Below, in pieces: positions 52,407 to 62,459 of a DNA stretch of 64,000 bases. A program made the translations under genes and the position numbers. The notes beneath the pieces were generated by a model. That model worked only from the letters and a program-made list of their open reading frames with translations. It was not told the origin of the DNA and ran no database searches. How positions within the stretch are numbered: the stretch's first letter is position 1; each line of letters opens with the position of its first letter. The DNA is from Fragilaria radians (taxonomy: Eukaryota; Bacillariophyta; Fragilariophyceae; Fragilariales; Fragilariaceae): the NCBI GenBank assembly GCA_900642245.1, contig CAAAJI010000005.1, positions 933,274-997,273 of the forward strand, in the 5' to 3' direction.

Positions 52407-54468
52407 CATGATGTGGTTTAAAACATTTTTCTTCTCCCGTTAAAGAGTCTTTGCTGTTAGTCTTTACATCAGTGGGATAATTTTTCAGAATTTAGAATAT
52501 ATTTTTACCAAGTTGTTGTCTGTTATTAGTATTTATCAGGAGGGAAAAAGTGTTAAAAAGTACTTTCATGGAGTTAATGGAAAGCTATGGGCTTGAACGA
52601 TACAGACACGGAATATTATTTCTTTGCTTTTTGTAAGTGAATAAAAAATGAAAATACTTTCATATTTTGTATCTCCCAGTTGAATATTTGATAATTACCT
52701 CTCGACGATCCACATTTGGCTGCGCTGTGACCTCATAAGTTATTTCGCCGAAAATGTAACAATATTTTTATCATCTGTATCCTGAAGCTTCCAATATGGT
52801 ATTCCTTGTTAACTCATCTATTGAAAGTTTTTTTATCAGCCACATAACGTTGTCTAAGAGTTTCGGCAGTAGTGGCATCCATTTCCTTTCGCTAATACTT
52901 CTACCTAGACTTTTTTGTTTCAAAATCCTTAAGGCCAACTGGTTTTGGAACAGGAAATAATGTGAAAAATGGAAGGGGAAAAAAGTTACCAGGTGTACTA
53001 AGGTCACAAATACGGATGCAATGTAAACAGAGTCACACAATAATCTGTTGCTCCAAGATCCTATCATGTAAACATTTATCAATGCGAGTGCTCAGCGGAT
53101 TTTCAAATAGGCTAAGATAGAGTGAAATTTCCTTAATCATCATTGAAAATTAATTAAGGGCAGAACGAAAGACTTTTCGTTCCTGAAAAGAAAAATTCCT
53201 AACTTTGTACTTCAATTGCTATCATAGTGTACTTGATATTGCATTCTTGGATAACATGGCAAAAAGGGGGCAGATATTAGCATTAAGCATTGGTAGTGAA
53301 ACCTTGCTTTACAGTCTTATGGCTGCTGCCGAAAGTAAAAAATGCATTCCTTGTTGTTCCGGTGCATTGACATCCTATACCAACCTGAAAATACCTGATT
53401 ATGTTGTACAGAATATCTGGTGGAAAGCAGAATTTGATGTCTTGATAGAATTTGAAATAGAGAGGCAACGCAGCTTGTCAGTGACAATATTCTCTGTAGA
53501 GGAAATAGCAATAAACCTGATTTAACAAGATGCTTTGAATGCATGAAAAAGCTTTATGCAAAGTGGACTGTTTAAAAAATAACGCGACTTGCCACAAATA
53601 ACAAGATGCCAATGACAATATCATCTAAACAGCATGACAATACTGAGATGGAAAGACTGCGACAAAACTTGGCCTTAAGTCACTCTGTAAACGGGAAAGT
53701 AAGTGGATTAAACTTGCCTTGAGTTTTATATCAAGGTCAGTATCGATCTTTAAGGTAGATTGCTTTTTCTTGAGTTTTCTTCCCATGTTTGGGGGTGTGA
53801 ACGTAACTAATTTGACTAAAGACTTTTATTGGTAGGAGTAGTCAGTCAATTTGTTTTGACTGGACTTTTCAATTGATGCATAATCAACTTTATATGAACT
53901 GATCTTTTAATCATTGTGAATCTATATGTTTCTATTAGCTTCATTCAAGCTATCGAAGACCATTAATGGACCTGTTTTATTCATTTATGGACAATATTGA
54001 CGTGCAATAAGGGGCAAAAGTTTGCAAAAATAGCGATAGAGTCTTTTATGGTCATAAATCAATCTTTTCGTTTTGTTGACATCTTGGTCGATTTGTGCCT
54101 TCGCCTAGAAATAGTCAATATAGAAGGTTAGATTCCATACAAAAAGGATGAAAATTATGCAAGCATAATCCTGACAACTTCATGAATAGTTAACAGATAG
54201 AAACATTGAATACCATCCTTTAATTCATGTTTGCATTCAATCAACTAAAATATCAATTTACAATAGTATAATTGAAAACTTGCTCTCTGACAATACACGT
54301 TATTTTTTTCGCGAAGTTTTTCATCTTGCCAGCATTGAGGTAAATGTTGTCAATGGACTAAGAGTCTGAACCCGAAGTAGTTGAAATCGTATTGAGGTAA
54401 CATTCATCCTCGAAATTCAATAGTTATCTCAATTTTGTGATTGAATGGCAAAAGATATTGACTTAATT
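52407..54468. other. intergenic, 2 kb, nothing recognised
   Basis: AT-rich spacer. Frames at 52771-53082 (minus) and 53205-53525 (plus, 106 codons) overlap other frames on the opposite strand and show no family motif. Confidence 0.5.
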
Positions 54469-55389
54469 TCATTCCACTGTCTTCAAAGGTTTCTTGATAA
54501 TAGATAGTTTCCCAACTTCAATAGTTCCAGAATGAAAAACTTTTGCTTTCCAGTAAAGACGAGAAGCAACTACAGTTGAACAAAGAACCAAATGAGCGAC
54601 AATTCCTTCCCACCAATGAGAACCTTTGGATGGTGCTGTTGATAAAGATGGACCAAAAAGTAAAATAAAGCAATAAGCCAACGCCATTCCTATCAAAACA
54701 TCAAAAAAATAATGTGCTTGCCAATACATACGACCAATGCCGCTTAAAAGTAATACAGAGATAATCAGCCAATCACTGACGTCAAAGCATTGATTTATGG
54801 TATAGGCTATTGCCATCGCTCCTGCGGCGTCGCCGGAAGGAAACGAGGCACTCCCATCTTTGTGGAAAAGGCGTGGTAGTGTAGATAAATGCTTCATTTG
54901 TCGTGCTCGTTGTATTTCACTGTTATTGAGCGTCACAGGACGTTGTCGAGCGATTGCAGGCTTCAATAGTGCGACCGGTACCACAGAAAGGCACCAATTA
55001 ACTATACAAACATGGCCCACCGATCGAGAGGGCTCAAATTGTTCGGGTATACATGATAAGAGAAAAATCCCAAGGAAAGTTGATCCAGCTCCTGTGACTG
55101 GTCCATAGAAGAAACGAATGGCAGACAAATTTCCATTCAAGACATGATACCAAAGAATCATAGCTGCAATAGCAATCGACCAGATTGTGAAATGCCAAAA
55201 AGAGCAAGTTGGATATGGGTTGGATTCCAAAGTCACCATTGCAAATAGGTTGGGAAAAATTACCAGAGTGAAAATTGGAAGACCAAACAAATTACCCGGG
55301 ATACTAAGGGCACATTCAACCACATTGGGAAATATTGACAAAAAGAGAGGGGAAGATAAGTGATAATCAATTGATTGCCATGGAATCAT
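54469..55389 (-). CDS. PAP2-family membrane phosphatase with PSGD in motif 2
   Basis: 306 aa from ATG 55389, single exon, with about six TM helices (FPNLFAMVTL, WHFTIWSIAIAAMILWYHV, VCIVNWCLSVVPVALL and others). The three PAP2 phosphatase motifs are in order: KPAIARQRP (motif 1, K-x6-R-P), SFPSGDAAGAM (motif 2) and GRMYWQAHYFFDVLIG (motif 3, R-x5-H-x3-D). Motif 2 usually reads PSGH, whose His is the general acid. Here it is Asp (residue 187). Known family role: dephosphorylation of lipid phosphates such as phosphatidate or dolichyl or prenyl phosphates. The substitution may be a subfamily trait rather than loss. It is divergent from the twin CX9C gene, 229 bp away. Confidence 0.88.
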   Translation of the reverse strand: MIPWQSIDYHLSSPLFLSIFPNVVECALSIPGNLFGLPIFTLVIFPNLFAMVTLESNPYPTCSFWHFTIWSIAIAAMILWYHVLNGNLSAIRFFYGPVTGAGSTFLGIFLLSCIPEQFEPSRSVGHVCIVNWCLSVVPVALLKPAIARQRPVTLNNSEIQRARQMKHLSTLPRLFHKDGSASFPSGDAAGAMAIAYTINQCFDVSDWLIISVLLLSGIGRMYWQAHYFFDVLIGMALAYCFILLFGPSLSTAPSKGSHWWEGIVAHLVLCSTVVASRLYWKAKVFHSGTIEVGKLSIIKKPLKTVE

Positions 55390-55618
55390 TTCTGAACCAA
55401 AATGTATTAGCCGGTCTCGAAAGGCTACCGGTTCTGACTGCTACTGTATTGGAGGTCGATTTCATGACACCATATCTGTTTCAAACATGGAACTAAATAA
55501 CTCTTTTTTCGAATTTCTTCGTTTCGAAGAACAAAACAACCATTCGGAAAATTCTAAATGAACGACATAAAATTGAATTTTAATATACACTCAGCTTCTT
55601 TCATTTCACCAAGAATCA
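55390..55618. promoter_or_regulatory. short shared divergent promoter region
   Basis: Only 229 bases separate the start codons of the PAP2 gene (minus) and the twin CX9C gene (plus), so both promoters must lie here or overlap. No specific site identified. Confidence 0.5.
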
Positions 55619-55846
55619 ATGTCAACTACAACCTCTACGACAACTTTCTCCACTATCAGTGTCCAAAGAGACTCAAAGACTAAACAAAGGTTCCATAGTC
55701 CTGTTGTCTTTGCTATCCTCACTGGTAACCAGATGAAGAATTGTAACGATGTCTTTTCACTGCTCTCCGAATGTGCAGCAACATCATCGGAAGCTCGAAT
55801 TTGTAAAACTGCATCAGAATACTTCCGTAGCTGCACGAACGCTTAA
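55619..55846 (+). CDS. twin CX9C (CHCH-type) small mitochondrial intermembrane-space protein
   Basis: 75 aa from ATG 55619. The C-terminal half holds two CX9C motifs: C-NDVFSLLSE-C and, after a 10-residue turn, C-KTASEYFRS-C. This is the coiled-coil-helix-coiled-coil-helix pattern oxidised by the Mia40/Erv1 relay in the mitochondrial intermembrane space. The N-terminus is Ser/Thr-rich (MSTTTSTTTFSTI) and carries no presequence, as is usual for such substrates. Candidate relatives are small cytochrome oxidase assembly factors (Cmc/Cox families), but I cannot assign one. Small size, exact Cys spacing and a tight divergent arrangement with a known gene support reality. Confidence 0.8.
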   Translation: MSTTTSTTTFSTISVQRDSKTKQRFHSPVVFAILTGNQMKNCNDVFSLLSECAATSSEARICKTASEYFRSCTNA

Positions 55847-57719
55847 GTGAATCGAAGGGAAGAATCTCCGCTGCAAATAATGTCTTTCTTTCCGCTAACA
55901 CTTGATATTCCGCCTCGCTCCCAATACGAGCTCAAGACTCTACAAGACAAAAAGCTATCTCTCTGTTCATCCTGTACATGAATGATCTACAACATATTCC
56001 AAAATGCCGTGATAAGCAAAGTCATGCCTTATCTTCATTACTTCTAAAAATATTAGTTCAAATGAGTGGTCATGGTATTTTATATCTATTTCAATATAGT
56101 AGTTATGTTAGAATCATTTCCTACATTTATGGAAATCATTTCATGTGAATGCATAATGGAAGCAAGGTTTGAAATTAACTCGTGCCATACTACAGTTAAA
56201 TGCCAGATTTCAACGAGGACAAATCAAATCTACGATTCGAAGCCAGCGTCCAATTGGCCACTCGAATATATACAGCCAAACTGTTCAGCGGTAGATAGCT
56301 TCGGACGTAGAGGAAGAGGACATCCTAAGGGAGTAAAGACTTCATGACAACTTTTTCATTCTCCTGTAGCCCTTATGAAATTCTCTCATTCTTATATTAG
56401 ATAAATGGCAGGTGCACTTGATGAATCAGAAAATGCACCCACCAATTAATTTAGATAACAATGTAGAAGAAAGCAATCAAGTAATCAAGGCTTAACCCAT
56501 TCAACAAATGAAGAAATACAGGAAGTCATTTTCATTGGAACTTACTCGGGAATTTTATCAATATCAACTTGTGCTTAAAGAATTCGAGATTTTTTATGCA
56601 CGACTTTCTTTTCATACGGAACTCAATCATACCTTTTTGTTGGTTGCAATGACATTTCAATTTGCTTTAATGCAAAATTTTGAATCTTATCACTGACAAA
56701 TACAAATTTACCATTAATGTGGTAATACACGTGGCACTTAAAGCCCAATTGAAATATCATCACCAATTTTTCTAAACCAAATGATCTGAGCATATCTTTA
56801 ACAATTCTATTAGTACGCCTGATGATGATAATTGATTATGGTTGAAGCTATATTACTGGAAAAATCAGGGTTATGTAAGGATGAGGAACAAGCTAACCAG
56901 CTAGTCTCATCTAAGTTTGAAGAAGTGACTTTTATTTTAGATGATGAGAGTATGCTAATTTTAAGACGAAGCGTTTGCTTTTAATTGGCAATTAAGAAAG
57001 AATTTCTTAGGAATTTAGAGGATTCCTTATCTCCCGATTTGTTGATTTTTTCTACGATTTTGCATTAAACTAGAGGAAAGGTCATCTCATATGTTAGCAA
57101 ATATCTTCTCCAATTGCGTTGTACCGAGCCATTCAAGGTGTCAAGGGAATCTGATATAGTCAAGATAAACCCAAAGAATCTCAATCATGCATTCATGCCG
57201 AAGACATTTTTTAATGACTTCAAACGGAAATATGAAGAAACCCAAAGTTATTCAGTTAAAGATAAGCGAACAAGATAGTCAAAGCAACGTCATGAAAATG
57301 ATATTGCTAGTGTAGATCCTTCTTTCAGAGAAAAGATGAGGAAAGTTAAGTCTTACCTTCATGGGTCACTTGGGAAGGCAATCTTGACCGTTTTGAGGAA
57401 TTCAGAAACAGAGGGGAAGGAAAATATGAACAAATTAACATGGGCTACATATTCAATCAGGACTTTCAAAATGAATAACTTGAAGTTTAGTTGGATGAAA
57501 TTCACTCAGCATTCCATGTGTAAGACTTTGTACGGTGTTCTACTCATTGAATGACAAAGTGGTTTTGGCCTCAGGACATGGTAATCAGGGCAAAACAAGT
57601 TGGTGACTGATCTTGCTGCCCCTTAATTCAGCATTATGAAACTGAATTAAAAAAAATGTCAGGATTAAAAAGCTTTGAAATTTCATAGCTACTGTGCATC
57701 ATAGGAATTAAAAGGGTAG
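55847..57719. other. intergenic, probable retroelement debris
   Basis: The plus frame 56066-56347 (93 codons) ends in an Arg/Gly/Pro patch, GRRGRGHPKG, resembling an AT-hook; it is coherent but not assignable. From about 57100 to 57560 there are frames that may be the upstream part of copia relic 3 (KSYLHGSLGKAILTV), without a clear match. Confidence 0.4.
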
Positions 57720-59960
57720 ATTGACTAAATGGATGCAAGACTGCGAAGATGCATTCACTGATCTTGTAATTATCGGACAGAAAGAATGGGATAATGATGA
57801 AACGTATGTACCATTTGGTACGTATGGCCAAGCATACAATGAACTTATTCTTAAAAATTCATAACATCCAAGAGCAATTGATTGCATATACTTATGTTAT
57901 GCTGATAGCTTTCAAGGAGGGCATCATGTATTAGACTTGAACGCAGGTCAGACAATCAAGCAAAGGACAATTACCCACGTTCCAATTACGCAAAACATTA
58001 TTGAATTGGCTCATGAATTAGCAGAAATTGATGGAAAACAAGAAGGTCTTAAAATCACCAACAAAACGAATGCAATACTCTTAGACTCATCATGGATTGC
58101 AGGAGTGGACTACAAGGATGAAAAATCTGAAGAGGAACAAGATGAAAGTGTACAGGAACGTGATGAAATGAACCAACATGAAATTTATGAAACAAGTCAT
58201 CATAAAATCACCAGCAAACTCAGTGGAGGTGAAAATAATATTGATGCAGAGAATATAGTTTTATGAAAATGAAGAATCATCTAATCCAGCAGAGTCAGCA
58301 GGACCAGAACAATCTGAATCAGAAGGAAAAGAATTACCTTAAGGAGCAACATCCGAATCAGAGTCAGAAGAAGAAAGTTTACCGAAGGAAGTATAACCTA
58401 CTAGATCAGGAAGAATCGCTAAATCCCCTTCCAAACTAAATCTCAATCAATGTTATTTAATTACTCAAGGCCATGAAAGGTCAGAATATTCAATCGAAAG
58501 AGGAGAAGTAATTGCAAAGAATGTCATTGGCTTTAGTCACAAATATCATTATCAAAATTGAGGAGACCTGTGGACTTAAGTAAGATATCAAAACGTTTAG
58601 AGAACATGGATATAAAGCAGCCATGAGTGAGATGCAACATTTACACAAAAGAGTTGTATTTAAGCCAGTTAATGTGGGTGAATTAACACAGCAAGAAAAC
58701 AAGGAGCTATGAATAATTTAATTATTTTAGTTGTGAAGAACCGTGGAAGGATAAAAGCCAGAACATGTGCCAACGGTAGTATTCAGCAAAACTACATTGA
58801 AAAAAGGAGGCTACAAGTCCAACAGCCTTAATGGAAGCTATCATGATAGCAGCAGCAATTGAAGCAGATGAAAACAGAGATATCATGGCGGTAGATATAC
58901 CTAATGCTTTTGTACAGACGGAGATTGAAAATAAAGAAGAGAGAGTTATGATGAAGATTAAAGGACCATTGGCAGAAATGTTAGTGAAAATTGAACCTGA
59001 AGTTTAGGAGAATTGAAGAAGGCAACGAAAAGTGATTTATGTGCATGTTTTAAAAGCACTATATGGGATGTTACAAGCATCATAAATGCGTTATAAGAAT
59101 TGCGAAAAGATCTCAAAGAAACTGGATTTAAAGTGAATCCTAGCGATCCTTGTGTCGCAAACAGGATTGTTAGTGGAAAGAGACATACTATAACATGGCA
59201 TGCTAACAACTTGAAATCAAGTCATAAAGATGCAACAGTGAATGTTAATTTTCACAAGTGGTTAGACATGAAGTATGGAGATGATGAACTTGGAAGAGTA
59301 CAAGCAACATTGGGAAAGTTCACAATGATTTGGGTATGACATTAGATTATTCTATATCTAAAAAATTGAAATTGAATATGCAAGACTACATTGAGAAGAC
59401 AATTAAGGAATTTCCAGAATCCTTGAAGGATTCAAGTTGTCCTTGGAACGAAAATGTATTCAAAGTAAGTAAAGAGGCGATAGGTCAGAAATATTTCACA
59501 AGTTTGTCGCAACAGCAAATAAGAGAGCGAGACCGGATATTTTCCCCGCCATTACATTTTACATACAAGAGTGAAATCACCTAATGAAAATGACTGGATG
59601 AAATTAAAGTGATTGATGGAATTTTAAGAGCCACTAAAGAAGATGGATAAGCGCTGGAAGCAAGTAATTACGGAAAAATTTCATGGCATTTGGAGTTCAT
59701 AATGACTACAAGAGCCATATTGGAGCTGTCAAGATGTTAGGAAAAAGTTGTGTTCCCACAATTTCAACAAAACAGAAAGTGAATTCAAGAAGTTCAATGG
59801 AAGCAGAACTTATATCTATGGATGACATGCTGTCACAAGTAATTTTGACAAAAAAATGTTTATGCAAGAACAAGGTTGTAAAATTGTTGAGAACACAGTT
59901 TACAGAGATAATACAAGTCCAATGAACAAGACATTTGGAAATCAAGTATTTTTTTATCAT
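57720..59960 (+). mobile_element. copia relic 3: integrase end, linker, reverse transcriptase and RNase H
   Basis: The plus strand reads, across several frames: PRAIDCIYLCYADSFQGGHH, VLDLNAGQTIKQRTITHVPI and DSSWIAGVDYKDE (post-integrase linker). Then the RT: KARTCANGSIQQ, ATSPTALMEAIMIAAAIEAD, DIMAVDIPNAFVQTEIE, VHVLKALYGMLQAS and TITWHANNLKSSHKD. Later VKMLGKSCVPTISTKQK and NSRSSMEAELISMDDMLSQV mark RNase H. The catalytic Asp pair of the RT (family HVDD or YVDD) is replaced by Ala-Asn-Asn near 59197-59212. Stops and frameshifts occur throughout. This is a dead Ty1/copia element of the diatom kind; LTRs were not traced. Confidence 0.9.
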
Positions 59961-60712
59961 GGATGTAATTGGAAGAAAGGAATATGACTAAACCAATTCC
60001 ATGAGATTAATGAAAAATTAGTGGTATGTTTACGGTATAGTATGAAGGAAGTGCAAAGTACGAAGATAAGTCTACTAACTAACTAGTAAGGTACAGTTAA
60101 TTGAAGTGTTATTTCGATCCTTAATCATACATTTGACGAAATTCTGAGGGCGTCAGGTGTATCGTTAGAGTAAAAAGACGATTTCAGGTGGCTTACCAAC
60201 AATTATTTGTTAACTTGTTAGCTATGCCTTTTTCTTTGACGAAGTGTAACATTCCTTTATATGTAAATGATCAGGACAGAACAAGCAGAATCCAATCTGT
60301 ATTTTTGGAACAATTGGTTCTGTTTCGATTGCTTCAAGGAAAGAGCAGTTCTCGTTGCACTTCACTTTGGTCCTTTTGCTTACAAGACTGTTATAAAATG
60401 CAATCACGAATTGATCGTGTGCCTTGATATATGGTTATCAATTGATTAAAGTTTGTAGGGACAAAGAACTCAAAAGCCTTTTGGATATCTGCTGTAGACT
60501 AGCATCCTTTTGGATTGAAGCGTTGATAAAACCGAACACTTGCAGGATCATGGATCCCCCTTCCTATTCCATGGCTTCTCTTTACATCTTAGATTTGCTG
60601 GTACTTTCATCAGATCTCACAAGTTTCTATAAGCAGAACTCATTGGATCAAATCAAAAAAGTGATTTCTAACAACATCAATTGCTACCTTTTCTCATTCA
60701 CACAAGACAAGA
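59961..60712. other. intergenic upstream of the secreted repeat protein
   Basis: The right end of the copia relic gives way to spacer. Frames at 60188-60720 overlap in several registers and show no motif. It probably includes the promoter of the gene at 60713. Confidence 0.5.
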
Positions 60713-61546
60713 ATGAATAGATTTCTTTCTGGTATTCTGACCCTAGCTTCCATTGTTGCAACCATGACAACAGCAACTCACATTCCCGTCGAAGAAGAAT
60801 CCAGATTTTCTGAATACAACTCTGAGTTCGAGGAAACAAGAAGTCTTCGCGCTTCCAAAGGGTCTTATAACGACGGAAAAACTTTGTCACCAACAAAAAG
60901 GGCAACAAAACGGCTTCCCTTGGCCACCCGTAAACCTACTAATTGCAAGATCACTCCTTCACCAACAAGAAAGGCAACAAAAAGGCTTCCCTTGGCCACC
61001 CGTAAACCAACGCGAACGCCTAAAACTCCTTCACCAACTAGAAAGGCAACAAAACGACTTCCGTTGGCAACCCGTAAGCCTACGTCACCCCCCACACGTG
61101 AACTGGACTGTTTGACTGTTGATAAGACAGTATATGATTGTGGAGATGCAATCACTGTATCTTTTGATGTATCAGATAGGCAGAACCCTGAACCTGCTCG
61201 TATTCAAGATTTCATCGGGATATTTCCACATTATGTTGATTCATTTGATGTTCCCGAAGTTTGGCAGTGGACTTGCGGCCCACCACCTTTTGTTCCCAAT
61301 ACATGTTCGAACGGACCAAATTCTTCGGGGAAAGTAGTGTTCCATGGTCTCCCAAAATACAACTCGGAGCCAAATGCTTGGCCTGTATCTGCCAACTATA
61401 ATCCACTCAAGCAAGAAGTAAATCGTTTTTTCAAGGTTGTTCTTTTGCGGGGAGATGGGACAACTTATTGCGTATCTAGTCGATTTGAGATCCTTGAAAA
61501 TAGCTTGCCAGGATGCAACATTCGTGTTTCAAGCCCATCAGGATAA
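60713..61546 (+). CDS. secreted protein with three Lys/Arg-rich repeats and a beta-sandwich-like domain
   Basis: 277 aa from ATG 60713. A signal peptide (FLSGILTLASIVATMTTATH) is followed by an acidic propeptide-like stretch with an RSL site (EETRSLRASKG). Three near-identical 18-residue blocks, SPTRKATKRLPLATRKPT, start at 60887, 60959 and 61031 in an exact 72-bp period. The C-terminal ~150 residues form a Cys-containing domain: LTVDKTVYDCGDAITVSFDV, IQDFIGIFPH, VWQWTCGPPP, KVVFHGLP and FFKVVLLRGDGTTYC. This resembles SKICH-like beta-sandwich modules (D-x-I-G-I-[YF]-P). A polybasic Ser/Thr/Pro repeat plus a secretory signal suggests a cell-wall or silica-associated protein, by analogy with silaffins; this is speculation. 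No TM anchor. Confidence 0.78.
   Translation: MNRFLSGILTLASIVATMTTATHIPVEEESRFSEYNSEFEETRSLRASKGSYNDGKTLSPTKRATKRLPLATRKPTNCKITPSPTRKATKRLPLATRKPTRTPKTPSPTRKATKRLPLATRKPTSPPTRELDCLTVDKTVYDCGDAITVSFDVSDRQNPEPARIQDFIGIFPHYVDSFDVPEVWQWTCGPPPFVPNTCSNGPNSSGKVVFHGLPKYNSEPNAWPVSANYNPLKQEVNRFFKVVLLRGDGTTYCVSSRFEILENSLPGCNIRVSSPSG
60887..61084 (+). repeat. 72-bp in-frame coding repeat, three units
   Basis: Three 54-bp cores at 60887-60940, 60959-61012 and 61031-61084 with 18-bp variable spacers, keeping frame. The cores differ mainly at silent positions, which suggests selection on the peptide or recent duplication. Confidence 0.85.
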
Positions 61547-62459
61547 GATGGATGAAGCAAGTATCCAATTGTGACCCCCATTATATCAAGTGTTATAAGC
61601 CATTTCATCATACATCATATATATTGTATAATTCATTGAGAATGTAAGTTGAGTTTCATCAACCAGCAAGTTTAGTTAAGCGCTTCTATGAAAATTCTTA
61701 ACTTCGTAATTTCATAATTTCATGATAAAAGTCTTTTTGATCATTCATAGAAAACCACTTTTTGATGTTCAACCCTAATTTCAATTCCACTTTTGACATT
61801 GAACACTATAATCATAACAATCCAATGATGAGCTACATCATAGGCAGATTTTGGTGAATTTGTGAAATGAGGAGATATTAATGTAACTAATTATATTGAG
61901 TCATCACGTTAGATCAAACAGTCAGACATAACAAGCAAAAGAGAGGAAAATAACTATATCAAGGATATCCAAGGATAACTGTTAATCAATTTTTCTCCTT
62001 TTATGCCTCTTTCTTGTGATCATATCAAGAAAACATTGAATACTGCAATGCCTCCTTCAAATGAATAAATGGAGGAAACATTATTGGAATGAAATACCAA
62101 GATCTTGCAAATTGATTTAGCTCTTGCTTCTGAAATGGTGCTCCTTTATGGCAAATATGTCAGGTTCTAGGGATGACATTTATTGTTGTGAATCGAAAGT
62201 TGATTGGACCAAAACTAATCCACGATTTGTTGCAAATTCCTCTTCATATACCTGGTTGCCACCGCTAATTGTCAATGCTTCTTTTGCTATAATCAATAAG
62301 CACATCAACTTGTTTCACACTCCTCTTACTTATCCTCAACCATACTTTCCTCTCAATACAGGAATCCTTGAATATAAGTGACACACTGTTACATCCTTCC
62401 TGTAATGCAATATTCAATGTTTTGCCCAGTTTCCTTAAAGACTTCACAATATTCTTCTC
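61547..62459. other. intergenic, 3' flank of copia relic 4
   Basis: AT-rich spacer with no recognised gene. Minus-strand sequence near 62300-62459 continues the end of the copia polyprotein in broken frames. The 3' LTR may be here, but no boundary was seen. Confidence 0.45.

Noticed and set aside
53205..53525. 106-codon plus-strand frame
   Set aside because: Two overlapping minus-strand frames of similar length occupy the same bases, and none shows a family motif.
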